DNA of 64,000 nucleotides, from contig CM055092.1 of assembly GCA_029204225.1 (NCBI GenBank), positions 43,383,863-43,447,862 on the forward strand, given 5' to 3'. This stretch comes from Diphasiastrum complanatum. Its lineage: Eukaryota; Streptophyta; Lycopodiopsida; Lycopodiales; Lycopodiaceae. Of the stretch, positions 46,740 through 58,789 are shown one piece after another. A program made the position numbers and the translations under genes. The notes beneath the pieces are model-generated. The model did not search any database, had not been told where the DNA came from, and was given only the letters and a program-made list of their open reading frames with translations. Each line of letters begins with the position of its first letter. Within the stretch, counting starts at the first letter, position 1.

Positions 46740-47690
46740 TGTTTAGCTTTCTCATCAAGCTTCTTTCAAAGCTTACCAGGAATATGTGCATAAGCTGCAC
46801 AGCCAAAGATTCTGATGTGAGACAGGTTGGGCTTTCTTCCCAACATAATTTGTGTGGTGTCGTGTGAGGGACACCAGACTTCTCTGTCCTGTTTTGGATG
46901 TATGCAGGTATAGCTACTGCTTTAGCTCACAGTACCCTTGGAGCTTTCGAGTAGGCCATCATGCATCTGGCAGCTTCCATCAAGGTCCTATTCTTCCTCT
47001 CTGCAACATCATTGTAATGCGGTGTGTAAGCTGTAGTCCTTCTGTGTATGATGCCATGATCATTGCAGAAGTCAGTGAAGCGATTCAAGATGTGTTCACC
47101 ACCTCGATCTATCCTGATCTGCTTCACTTTGTTACCGGTGTATCTCTCTGCCCAATTCACACACTCTTTGAATTTATCAAGTGCTTTTGATTTATTTTGA
47201 ATTAAATACACTTTGGCAAATTTACTATAATTATCAATGAATTTTATGTAATATTTCGAGCCTCCTACTGAGATCACATTGAAAGGCCCACAGATGTCAG
47301 ATTGCACTAACTCCAAAATCTTAGTCGTTCTGTAGGAGTCTTTGACGAATGGAGTGCAAGACATCTTACCCTTTACGCATGCATCACATGTGGTCGAATT
47401 GTTCACATTCGAGATGCTGACCCCTGTTATTACTCATAAATGACTTGCTTGGTAAAGTGCCATGGAATTCATGTGGCATAGTCTCCTGTGCCACAGATTG
47501 TCTGATGAATCATCATGAGTCTGATGCACCTGATCTACAGACAGCGTACCTTCAGATGATATAGATTACCTTGTCTTCTGCCTTGAGTGATCAGGGTACT
47601 GGTACTCGCATCAATAACATTGCATGCTTCATCTGAAAATGTCACACGCATCCCTGCATCAGCTATCCTTGCCACATAAAACAAATCCTG
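46740..47690 (-). pseudogene. Copia integrase and start of RT linker
   Basis: The - strand frame 47406-46927 reads TTCDACVKGKMSCTPFVKDS, LVQSDICGPFNVISVGGSKY (first Asp), IDNYSKFAKVYLIQNKS, QIRIDRGGEHIL (second Asp) and NDVAERKNRTLMEAARCMM (catalytic Glu): a complete DDE core. Beyond a break, KPNLSHIRIFGCAAYAHIPG follows at about 46830, the usual segment after integrase. It is adjacent to the gag and protease parts at 47691-48860 and belongs to the same copy. RT is absent: another copia gag begins at 46640. Confidence 0.88.
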
Positions 47691-47978
47691 CTACAGCGTA
47701 GGCATAAACAGAACGTCTTCGAGCCGCCTGTCTCTGTCATTCGTGTTGAGCCAGAATAAACCAATACCGTTCACTTGATGTTTGGATCCATCTCCAAGAA
47801 CAATGAATCTTGAAGGATCTGTACTTCTGAAATCAGACATATTTTGTCTTGATGTCACGAAGTGTGAGGTAGCTCTTGAGACTAGAATCACCTCCTGTGT
47901 GTCAGGTGTTGATGCTGCACACGCATCTGCACAAATGTAGGCGGACGAACAATTTCTGTTCGATCTCTCTTCACCCAT
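47691..47978 (-). pseudogene. Copia protease, active site lost
   Basis: Frame EVILVSRATSHFVTSRQNMS corresponds to the protease active site (xLDSGATxHxxxxxxxF). The catalytic Asp-Ser-Gly reads Val-Ser-Arg, so it cannot work. FIVLGDGSKHQVNGIG and LEDVLFMPTL continue the domain as in active relatives. Confidence 0.82.
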
Positions 47979-48026
47979 TTTTGAGCTCTCAAGCTCCTCG
48001 ACATAGGATGAAGTGTTATTGTTCTC

Positions 48027-48821
48027 CTATCTGTTCTGTGCTGATTTTTTCCTTGGGTTTAGGCAACAATCCATGGCTGCATGACCCTTCTTCTGGCAGT
48101 GGATACATTCAATTTTTGGATTGAGCCAGCATGTATCGATTGTGTGTCCATCTCGTTGCATCTCACACAAGTCTTTTTTTCTCCACCTCGCTGTTTCGAC
48201 CTCTCTTTGTTCTTCCACTTGTCCTTGTTGGTCCCCTCTGCTTGCTGATCACGATCCTGCCTTTGATTCAACTCTCTCTTAGGCTTGAATTGTTTCTTGG
48301 TCTTTTCTACGATTGCCATAGAGGGCATGGTCAGAACCATCCTTGTGATCAAGGTGCTCCCTTGCCTCGACTTTCTCTCGAATCTCGACAATTACCTTTT
48401 CGAGGGTCATTATAGGATCTTTTGCGAGCAGGGTCCTGGTTGTTTGGAAAGATCTAGGTAAGGCTCTCAACAGATAAGTGAGCTGCTTCTCAGCTGACAC
48501 TGCATTTTCTGCTCCAGAATTGTGTAGTGATAGGAATAGATCCTTCATCTTTCTTACAAAAGAAGTGAGGCCTTTCTCATCCCACTGTAGATTTGTCAGC
48601 TGATCTTCCAGCATCATTATTTGACTTCGTGATTTCGTTTGAAATCTCGTGAGCAGTGTATCCCATATCTCCTTTGCCTTGAAGAGTGTTGCCAGGTCAA
48701 GCGTGAGACTATCTTCGATGGATGATGATAGCAAGACTACTGACTTGTCATTTTTCTCCCTCCACTCGCGTAGCTCTTTGCCTAATGTTGTAGGCATCTC
48801 CTCTCTATGCCATCCGCCCAA
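48027..48821 (-). pseudogene. Copia gag with zinc knuckle
   Basis: The - strand frame 48821-48279 reads WREKNDKSVVLLSSSIEDSL, AKEIWDTLLTRFQTKSRSQI, FVRKMKDLFLSLHNSGA and LTYLLRALPRSFQTTRTLLA: a UBN2-type capsid. After a frameshift the CCHC knuckle CIHCQKKGHAAMDC lies near 48075. It runs in order into the protease and integrase at lower coordinates. Different gag lineage from the 32.7/46.4/50.7-kb copies. Confidence 0.88.
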
Positions 48822-48861
48822 GGGAATAAACCTTCACCCTTTAGCATCAACGAGGTCTTAA

Positions 48862-49572
48862 CTTTCCATTCTAGAAAGTTAACAATAATGCAACATTCAA
48901 TAATATCAAACCAAAGTGCAAAATTAGAATGAACAAGCGAATCAGACACATGAATAGTAGAAGACTAATTTACATCCAAGATCATACAATCATCTAGAAT
49001 AATAATGTGCACAACAGTCACAAAATCATCTATTGATTTTTTTGATTTTTCAAGCACTGCATGCAGATCCACGCAGTGCGTTGGCGTGAGAGAAAATACT
49101 GTTCTCTCACAAATTTGAGTCTTGCTTACTAGCGGACCTTGGATCAATAGATCCTATTACAGAATTATCTCGCACGCAGGCAGATTCATATTCTAAATAA
49201 TTTGTCTTTTGACAATTGTCTTGCTTACTAGCATTAGACTTACTTGTAATGTGCATCAATCAGAAAGTATATAGTTCGCGAACAATTTCATGTCGCGTTC
49301 TTGTAACTTACAGATTAGAAAGATTAAATATCTAGAACTAATTCGCGAATTACAAGAGTGGCAAATTAGCCACGATCTAAAACACTTCTAATGATGTCAT
49401 GATATCAGATCAGATATCTGCAGCCCATGGCACTTTGCTGATTTTCTTGTTGGCTGTTCATGGGGCACGACTAATTTCGTGTCGTGTCGTGTCGTGTTGC
49501 CTTTTGTCAAAGGTTCAAAATTGAAAGCTAGCAAAGCTTTCGCATTAGAAACAATTTTTTTTTTTCAATCAA
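48862..49572. other. Copia leader/LTR debris
   Basis: No gene. A short tandem (GTGTC)n run sits at 49476-49497. Probably leader and LTR remains of the - strand copia element, but no LTR partner or primer-binding site was found. Confidence 0.45.
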
Positions 49573-50308
49573 CAATCAATGACAAGGAACCGGATGGATG
49601 CCAGCAGACACCAGCCAACTGGCAATCGCAATTGACGATCCAATTTCTTAGCATAAATAACTGTTCATATTCATACAGTTTCATTATCAGAAATTATCAA
49701 AAGAAGCATTTGAATAGTTAGCTCTCTTTCTCTCAAGCCTGTGAGAGTGAACACTCCTGAGCATTCTAGCTCACTTCTTAGAATTGTTTTAGAGATTGAT
49801 ATTGTGCTACTGTTTATCAACATTGCACTTAATTCAGACTTTCATTTTAGCCGCTCAGAGATAGCATAGAGTACGTGGCTTCGATCCGCAACTTATTGTA
49901 CTCATTTACTTCTGTTATGTTTTCATACTGAATCAATACTATCCTTTATTGCATTCAGTTTCATCTCAAAATGGATGCGTTTCTATATTTTTTCGCGACT
50001 AATTATTTGTCTAGTGATTCGTGACTAATTCGCGACAAATTATTTGTCTGATAATTCAATTGCTTAATTGTTTGGCTACGTAATCATTGTAGTACTGATG
50101 ATTTTAAAGTTAGTTACTATAAGATCAAACATGATTTCTATCACTATTGTTTTGTTTGAAATTGATAGGCGTAGTCATGCATTGTGAAAGAGGAAGATAG
50201 TTTATTCTGCTACTGTGCACGAAAAGTTTTCTTTCTAGACGCTCGAATTATTTTCATTCGAGTTTTGTTTCGAGTTTTGACCTATCTTCACAACACCTCT
50301 TTCTGACA
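49573..50308 (+). repeat. 5' LTR remnant of the internally deleted copia
   Basis: Matches the 3' LTR from CAATGACAAGGAACC onward and ends CTCTTTCTGACA. Contains TATA-like AGCATAAATAA near 49649. The U3 beginning (TGTTGGATTATTC in the 3' LTR) is missing. Confidence 0.88.
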
Positions 50309-50320
50309 TGGTATTAGAGC
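50309..50320 (+). promoter_or_regulatory. Primer-binding site (TGGTATTAGAGC)
   Basis: Directly abuts the CA end of the 5' LTR. One-base variant of the initiator-Met complement. Confidence 0.88.
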
Positions 50321-50598
50321 ATTCCATTCTTATATCAGAACTTCTATCATAGTATCAGTGATAGATCACTATTTCTTTTATCTGAACCGCCATGGTATCA
50401 GATCTGTGATCTCTATCAGGGCCTAGTACTATTTTGGTATCAGAGCAAAATCTCTAATACTTGATATCTTTCATGATATCAAATTGATATCATACTCTTT
50501 GATTCTTTTCAACCTTTTCGTATCAGAGAATTGATTTCTTGTTGTTGGCATTACTACATCTTAACGTCATCGATACAATCGACAGACTAAGTTCCAGA

Positions 50599-51379
50599 TG
50601 GATTCTCAAAGTAAAGCTGGTCTTATCGCAACTAGCTGAATGGATCCAATTATCATTTGTGGAAATTTAAGATGAAGACCTTGCTAATCGCCAACGAATT
50701 ATGGGGTGTTGTTACAGGTATAGAAGTAAAACTTGAAGATGACGACTCAAAGTGGAAATTGAAGGACGATAAAGCTTTCGCTCTTATTATCCTCAATGTA
50801 TCAGATACACAGATTGGACACATAGATGAAGCTAAAATGTCAAGAGATGTTTGGGACATCCTGAACTCACTATATGACGTGAGGGACGTAACTACTAAGT
50901 TACATCTATGAAGAAAATTCTTCACTTTCAAAATGTCTACTGGTGATTCTCTTTAGAATCACATTAACCAGTTTAAGAATCTCTTGCAACAGATGGCCGC
51001 TGTCGGATTAGTCATAGATGATCAAGATGCAAGTGATTACACAGATCCAAGTTGGGCAGGAGATGTAGACATTCGTAAATCCACTACCAGATTTAAATTC
51101 TTCCTCAACAATGGTCCAATTTCCTGGAACATTCACAAGCAATCTTCAATAGCTCTATTTTCCACTGAATTAGAGTATATCACAGCCTCTCAAGCTACAA
51201 AGGAAACAATTCGGTTGAGTAATTTACTCTCAGATATTGGTTTGAATCAATATGCTCCGACAACATTATTTTGTGATAATCAAAGTGCCATTGCTTTATC
51301 AGCCAACCCTAGATTTCATTCTAGGAGTAACCACATTGAACTGAGGTATCATTTCGTCAGAAGCAAGGTCAGATTGTAG
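50599..51379 (+). pseudogene. Copia gag-RNase H fusion frame
   Basis: MDSQSKAGLIATS, a one-base shift, then LNGSNYHLWKFKMKTLLIAN ... DKAFALIILNVSDTQIGHID ... SRDVWDILNSLYDVRDVTTK (gag). After two stops the frame 50984-51379 reads LQQMAAVGLVIDD (gag) and passes without a break into SDYTDPSWAGDVDIRKSTTR (RNase H, catalytic Asp), LFSTELEYITASQATKE (Glu), LFCDNQSAIALS (Asp) and RSNHIELRYHFVRSKV. The fusion deletes the rest of gag, protease, integrase and RT. The RNase H half is intact in sequence. Confidence 0.88.
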
Positions 51380-51498
51380 TACTGTAGAATGCAAGCCTTA
51401 TGACAGCAGATATTTTTACCAAAGCATTAAGTTTGGAAGCACACAGAAGATTCTATGTAGAACTAAGTTTGAAGGTCAGAGCATTCAAGGATTCAGAT

Positions 51499-51508
51499 TA
51501 AGGGGGAG
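51499..51508 (+). promoter_or_regulatory. Polypurine tract of the copia element
   Basis: AAGGGGGAG immediately before the TGTTGG start of the 3' LTR. Confidence 0.88.
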
Positions 51509-52081
51509 TGTTGGATTATTCTCCTTCTTACTATTCGACTAATCGGTTTTAATCTTCATCCATTGTTTATCCAGTTCTGTAGATTATCTCATGTTTTTAT
51601 ACAGTCTGTAGTTTTACAAGTGTTTTTACACAGTCTATAGAATTACACGAAGTCTGACAATAGTGTCGTCTTTTTTGCATTTTTCACCTGTCCCCATTTG
51701 CAAATAAAAATGCAGAGTCGCATTTTTCATTTTTTTCCAAAGTGCCTCAAATGTTAAGGAAATGACTCTGGCAAACTATGGGGCAACCCTAAATGAGATT
51801 TTAAGGCACTGTCGGGTTTTTCGCAAAATCTCGACACTGTCGCCTATGGCTGTTTTAGTTCATTTCTACAGAGTGACAGTTTTGGTTCATTTATGCAAAC
51901 AGACTGTTTATGGCCAATTTCCACCGCTTATCAACTATCATTGACAAGGAACCAGATGGATGCTAGTGGACACCAGCCAACTGGCAATCGTAATTGATGA
52001 CCTAATTTCTTAGTATAAATAGCTGTTCATATTCATACAGTTTCATTATCAAAAATTATCAGAAGAAGCATTTGAATAGTT

Positions 52082-52289
<208 letters not shown>

Positions 52290-52291
<2 letters not shown>

Positions 52292-52679
52292 TTGGGTCTT
52301 GATATCTTCAGACTTGTGACTATGTCTTTCTTGCATATGTCATACAAGCTCCTCATGTTCAGATGATACATTCTTCTGTGCCAGAGCTGATCTTCATTTT
52401 ATGATGCATTCAATATGCTATCAGAATTGCTGATAATCTTGGCTTGATAGATATTTTCTTCTCTGCATCCAATCGTCAACAATTTGTTTGTTGTTTTCTC
52501 GATCATGCGACATGTATTGCCATTGAATAAAACTTGAATTCCAAGATCTGCCATCTTGGAGACTGATAGCAGGTCTTTTCTCAGTGAAGGTACGTAGAGT
52601 CTCCTGGCATCTTTGCTTGACCTGACAATGTTCGCAACTGTAGAGTCCCGATGCCTTTGACATCGTGTCGGCTTCCATG
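52290..52679 (-). pseudogene. Foreign copia fragment inside the LTR (protease end / pre-integrase)
   Basis: The - strand reads TVANIVRSSKDARRLYVPSL then RKDLLSVSKMADLGIQVLFN and ENIYQAKIISNSD. This is the segment between protease active site and WHxRLGH in copia Pol (LxxVLYVPxLxxNLLSVxxL). It replaces about 25 bp of the LTR. No duplication flanks it. Confidence 0.8.
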
Positions 52680-53236
52680 AGCATTCTAGCTCACTTCTTA
52701 GAGTTGTTTTAGATATTGCTATTGCGTTACTGCTTATCAGCATTGCGCTTAATTCCAACTTTCATTTTAGCCGCTCAGAGATAGCATAGAGTACACGGCC
52801 TCGATCCGCAACTTATTGTACTCATTTACTTCTGTTACATTTTTATATTGGATCAATACTATCCTTTATTGCGTTCAGCTTCGTCTCAGAATGTATGCGT
52901 TTCTGTATTTCTTTGCGACTAATTATTTGTCTAGTGATTCACGACTAATTCGCGAATAATTTGCGACAAATTATTTGTTTGATAATTCCTTAATTGTTTG
53001 GCTACATAATCACTGTAGTACTGATGATTTCAAAGTTAGTTACTATAAGATCAAATGTGATTTGTATCACTATTGTTTTGCTTGAAATTGATAGGCGTAG
53101 TCATGCATTGTGAAAGAGAGAGAGAGTTTATTCTGTTGTGCATGAAAAGTTTTCTTTCAAGACGTTCGAATTATTTTCATTTGAGTTTCGTTTCTTTTCG
53201 AGTTTCGACCTATCTTCACAACACCTCTTTCCGACA

Positions 53237-54690
53237 GTTAGTAACATCACTTTCATGTAAAACACTTACATGAAACATTGAGTGAAATATTAAAGTTAGG
53301 AGATTAAAGCTAAAATAAAAAAATAATAATTTCAATCTAACTTAGGAGATTAAAGCTAAAGATAAAATAGTAATTACAGTCTAAAATTATTTACAAACTT
53401 TGGTAGACTGTTCATAAAGCTACAAGGTACAATTATTCTTAGAATCCACAGTTCTAAGAGTATAATAATTCATTCAACTAGAATCTCTGGGAGAATCATT
53501 AAGATATAAAATGATTAAAACTCAATCCTAGACACTCTTCTTGAGTTAAAAGCCCCTGTTTCTAGCATCAAATGCAAGAAAATAGCAATCATTCATCTTA
53601 AAAGATTTGTCTTTCCCCTATGATAATTGGAGATCCAATCAAAAGAACTATACACAAGCATTTGTAGACCATAAACTGTAGCAAGATAGCATCCACTAGA
53701 TAAATTAAATTCTCAACAAGTAAAAAACTTATCTTGTGAGATCCATAGGTTCTCAAATAAAATACCGGAGTTCAAAACACTGATCTGAATTCTTACTCGA
53801 TTTTAATAGATCAAGAATTAATCGTCACACTTAAGAATCATCACAATTCCTTATAATCCTCTAACAACAATTAAGTATCTATTTATGATCCGTTAAACAT
53901 AAATATTTAGATTCGTATGATTCGTCAATCATAAGTTTCCAAAATCTAAAACCATACTTTATCATTCACAAGATACCGGAGTATATGTCCAACATAACTT
54001 AGGAAAAGTAAGAATCATTCCAAAATCTTTCCCACTAGGAATACTAGATTTTAGGAATATTCTTCAAACCGGATTCTCTGACAAGAGTGCTAGATATTCA
54101 AGTTCTATATGCCACTGATAATTAAAGACAAAAGACATACCAAAATGATAACGACAATCAGCTTCAACCACAAAAACTTTAGATTATCGTCTAGAATCAA
54201 ATCTAGATACCCAAAGTCCTGTTGAATATCAATTCAGTTATTATTCTTGGATTCGTTATCCAATTGAGTGCTCTGGAATCCAATCACTAATGATTGAGTC
54301 TATTCCTTAAATAAGGAATACTCTATACCAAGAATATTGTACATCCAATGCACATAATTTCCACTAATGAATCTTGACAATTCACTAATCATGCGTCTTA
54401 CAAACAAATAATTCAAAACCATCAATTTCTGGTGAATCCTTTTTACACTGATCATTTTACCAATTAGCTTCATCTAGGAGTAATCAACTACTCAAGTTAA
54501 TTGCCGCTGATTCAAAAATCTCAAATGTCTAGGTGCAGATCTTAATTATACTAGTATAACACCACATTTAGATTCTCATCTAAATCATTTATAAGTTAAA
54601 CCATAAATCTTTCACAGAAAGGTCCGTTAACTCTACAAGTATCTGTTTCAACAATACTTGATCACTGTCTATGTTCACCGACTAGGTTAA
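53237..54690 (-). other. Long AT-rich non-coding segment linked to a copia RT remnant
   Basis: No coding frame. A short imperfect duplication (TTAGGAGATTAAAGCTAAA) occurs at 53296 and 53343. 54430-54540 is repeated in opposite orientation at 14838-14945, so at least that part is dispersed in the genome. It follows directly the RT reading that ends at about 54690. Confidence 0.55.
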
Positions 54691-55790
54691 GTGCACCAAA
54701 TAACCCTAGTAACCAGGAATACATAGTAGATTCATACAATAGATGTCTTCTTCGATGACTCCATTCAGATAAGTTGTCTGTACATCGAATTGATGTATTT
54801 CAAGGTCGGCTACTGCAGCATACGATGAGAAGGCTCGGATTGATGAATGCTTGACTAGTGGACTGAAAGTCTCCTTGTAGGATTTGCTACTAGTCGTGCC
54901 TTCCTTCGATCAATTGCTCCATTGGTGTTGTACTTGATCTTGAAGACCCATTTGCAATTGATAAGATTGCAGCCAACATGAACTTCGACTAGTGACCATG
55001 TTTGGTTCTTGATCAGAGAGGAATACTCTATGTCCATCACTTCTTTCTAGAGATCAAAGTCTAGTCGGCTAAGTGCCTCTTCGACAGTTGTCAATTCCTT
55101 TTTCAAAAGACATGCAGACACAGACGTATACTTTGTGGGCTGTGTGCGTACTCAACTTGATCTTCTTGGAGAAAGTGGTATCGACGGATGATCCATTCCT
55201 TGAATTTGTCATTGTTGAGTAGCAGCAGATTCTTCATCTGACTTGTTGTCGGGTAGTTAATTGATTATCGGCATGCTTGAGCCAGTGGCTCAAATTGTCA
55301 TGTCAGAGGCAGGTGTTGAAGGTTCATATGGAACTTTGTCTTTGCCTTTGAGGTCGATAAACTAATTCTCAATAAATATTGTATCCTTGCTGAATAGAAT
55401 CTGCTGGGTATCAAGGTTGTACAGCTTGTAAGTATTGTAAGATAAAGTGTATCCGATAAGGATGGTCTTGAGAACTTGGAAGTTGAATCTTGTCCTTGTC
55501 TCCTTCGGGGTCTGTGCGTAGGCGATGCATCCGAATACTCGAAGGTTCTTCAGTGAAGGTGTCCAAACCTCATGTGGTGTTTTGCTCGAGAGGGCCTTGG
55601 TCGAACATCTGTTCTAGATGTAGGCACTGTAGTAGAGACAGCTTCAGCCCATAAGCTCTTTGGCAAAGATGCGTGTACCAGCATGCATTTGGCTGACTTG
55701 ATCGGGGTATGATTTTTCCTCTCGACTAAGCCATTACACTGATCTACATGCCAGACATAAACACTGTGAAGATAGTCAGAGATGTCAGAT
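54690..55790 (-). pseudogene. Copia integrase end and RT start
   Basis: The - strand reads NGLVERKNHTPIKSAKCMLV then HASLPKSLWAEAVST (integrase with catalytic Glu, 55760-55620), a long linker, MMDIEYSSLIKNQTWSLVEV ... NCKWVFKIKYNTNGAIDRRK then ARLVA (RT start, 55040-54880), and FDVQTTYLNGVIEEDIY (about 54790). Stops and shifts; truncated before the YVDD box. Confidence 0.85.
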
Positions 55791-55994
55791 TTGATGAGAG
55801 CAGGACAATGGGCAACGAAGATCCTGTCAGCTACGAAGTTATGGAAAGACAATACTATGATCTGCCACCAGCGATAGAGGGAGCAGAAGACAAACATGAA
55901 AATGAAGATTTTTGAGTCGCTTCGCATTCAAGTTACAAATCAAAAGACGAAAGATTCGAGAGGTAGCCTTCTGCTACAATGCTTGTAAACCAGG

Positions 55995-56345
55995 ATGGTT
56001 CCGGACCTAGCAGAGCAGACAAAGGCAAAGGCATTATTGTCCCAGGAGGATCTCATAGAAGGTCGACAAGACAATGACAAACGCCAGCAAGATACGTGCC
56101 AGATAGCTCAGCTTCCACATCAGAAGAATTCTGTGGATTTCGTGGCGAACCAAAGACATTCAAGGAGGCAATTGAATGTCCAGAGAAGGACAAATGGATC
56201 CAAGTCATGATCGAAGAGATGGAATCCATGAGAAAGAACCAGGTATGGACGTTGCAGCCATTACCTGATAAGCGAAAGGCTGTGAAATGCAAATGGGTCT
56301 ACAAGCTCAAGTATGGACCAGCAGTGCATGTTCTTATGGTGTAGT
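55995..56345 (+). pseudogene. Copia RT start fragment, + strand
   Basis: Reads ADKGKGIIVPGGSHRRSTRQ in one frame, then EPKTFKEAIECPEKDKWIQV, MIEEMESMRKNQVWTLQPLP and RKAVKCKWVYKLKYGP, the standard copia linker and RT N-terminus. It is opposite in strand to the 54.7-55.8-kb piece. Ends abruptly at about 56330. Confidence 0.82.
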
Positions 56346-58780
56346 TGTTGCATAATTTCCTACGGAGATGTGGTTGTGGCGGCCATCATTATCTCCTAGA
56401 AATTTTAGATATCATGTTAAAGTCTCTAGCAAGCATTTAGTCAATTTTGGCTATATTGCATTCTCACCTTTCTATAAAGCCGAGATGAAGAAGGCCATGT
56501 CAAGGTCTGTTGGTTGCCAAATTTCACATTTATGTCAATACTTTGGAGTTTTGAATGTGCAAGAATAAATTGTTCTATTAGAACAAATACTTTCAGATGC
56601 AATATTAGATGATGACATGCAAAAAACGATGATGGATATCTATGTGACCAGGTGATACCATAATTGAAATTGACGATAGTCATACTATTTTACATTTAGG
56701 ACTAGAGAAAAAGAAGTTGAATGCATGTAGATGCTCCAACTGAATTTTCAAATCACATCCTTGAGCAAATGACATCTCCATAGCTACCATCAATCACAAG
56801 AAGTTCCCATGTATTAGGGGGATCAACAATTGGCCTCATTATCTACTCATGAAGAGTAAATCGATGCTATTGTATGTGAGGAAGAGGTTGAAGTAATAGA
56901 TATGACATGCATAAGATCTCATGTCTACAAGTTAATTCAACACATTGTCCATGCGGAATATGAGTGAATCATTCTCAATAACCACTGTGACAATTTGTTG
57001 AAAGAATTGAGGAGTTTGAATAATACAAAGTAGGCTTGGAAGATGAAATTAGTGAGTTAAAATATGAAATGAACAAGAATGAAAAAAACATCAAACTCAT
57101 TTTGACAAGATCATAAGTCTATTATGTCATAGTAAAAAAAACAAAATAGCTACCAAGTCTCAAGAAGAAATAAACCTTCTAAAAGTCAACTACAATTTAC
57201 CAAATGTTATAGGATAAATCAAGACTATTATTGACTAGAAGCTCACTAATCTTTGATGAAAAAAGATTTGGTAGAATTGGAGCATAAAGCCTATGTAAAT
57301 ATTGGCGTGGTCAAGGTCAAGGAAGCTTTACATCCAGAAAAAACTATCAAAAGATTCCAACAAGACATATTGAAAAAGTTTTGCAAAAGAATGAACAATT
57401 GAAAGATGAAATCATCATGTTGAAAGAGCAACCAACGTTGACATCACAACCATGCCCTGGAGTGAAGATATATGAAGATTTCAATAATGCCCAAGAAAAG
57501 GTCCATTCTTTGAAACTTGAATTTATGAAGATGTAGTAAAAAATTGATGAGTTGCAACACTAGTATTGGCCAACAATACCATTGTACAAGAGTCAGGACC
57601 TACAAAAAAACATCTATAGCTACCAATTCATCAATCTAAGAAGACTCTATAAACATTGCCAACCAAAATTTTATGTTGAAAAAAATTATTGCTTTCATGA
57701 ATATCACAAGAAGTCCAAGTACGGACTCCATAGGCTATAGGTCGAGCTAGGGAGGAAGAAAAACATTCATTGAAGGGTGAAATTAAGTTACCAATGAAAA
57801 TTCTTTGAAATGACTTTTTTTGTAAGTGAGGTAGAAAGCTCAAAGTGGCCTTCAAATTCATTAAAACATTAAAAAAAAAAACTTTGAAGGGCCTTGAAAT
57901 TCAAATTCAATTTAATTTCACTATAAAACTTCAGTTTGAAGTCTAGTTCAATTTCTAGACAAATTGGGCCATCTCTAGTTTTAAGAGCATGTTATCTCCG
58001 ATTGTCCTCAAACAAAAGACGATATGGATGATAAGCCCCTACTTGAATTTTGATTCCACTCCAAACTCTGCATGTCACAGCTATTATGCCTCTCAAGTTT
58101 GAGCAAGATTCGAATGTCTGGAATTTTACTCATTATTCAAGTTGTAGAGATCAAAATTACAATTTTTGCATTTCTACTTAGGATCGAGCAACAGGAAATC
58201 CTGATTCGAAGGTCTACATATTTACTTAGGATTCGAGCAGCAAGATCTATCAAATTTGAAGCTCAAAGCATTCGAAATTCCTTAGAATTTTCTTCAAATT
58301 TCACTCGAATATGGCTTGAATAATTGAATTTCATTTGGATTATTTTCATTGAATTTTGGAAAGAAAAAAAACTACTATTCCTTTCACACAGATAACTTTT
58401 TGATGGTGATGATGTATGGAAACCAATGCACATCAAATGCAATCTAACTGTTGGACCTATCGTATTCTAGGACAATAGGTTTCATGGTATTTCTATAAAT
58501 AAAAACAAAAAATTGCCATCTTTAAGCATGAAAGCTATGAAGCAATCTTTTATTGCAGTCATAGCTATAGCCTCTCAAGCTTTAGACTTGAAACTCCTTA
58601 GAGTTTTTTTTTTTGCTCTCTATAGTTCAAAAAATAGAACACTATTTTTGAACAAAAATTTTTAGTGATTAGTCCTCAAACTTGGATTATGATCTTGAGC
58701 TCTGTCACATTCAATTTTAATAATCTAGAACATAAGCATTTTGGTTCAAATTATGTGCTCTTATTTCGAAACATATAAAG
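56346..58780. other. AT-rich stretch, no gene assigned
   Basis: Fragments on the + strand have helical, Lys/Glu-rich composition (about 57020-57110 and 57340-57530, e.g. GLEDEISELKYEMNKNEKN) suggestive of a decayed coiled-coil gag-like protein, with many stops. A run of T at 58608-58616 and A-runs at 57869 are present. I cannot name a family. Confidence 0.4.
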
Positions 58781-58789
58781 ATCGAAATT

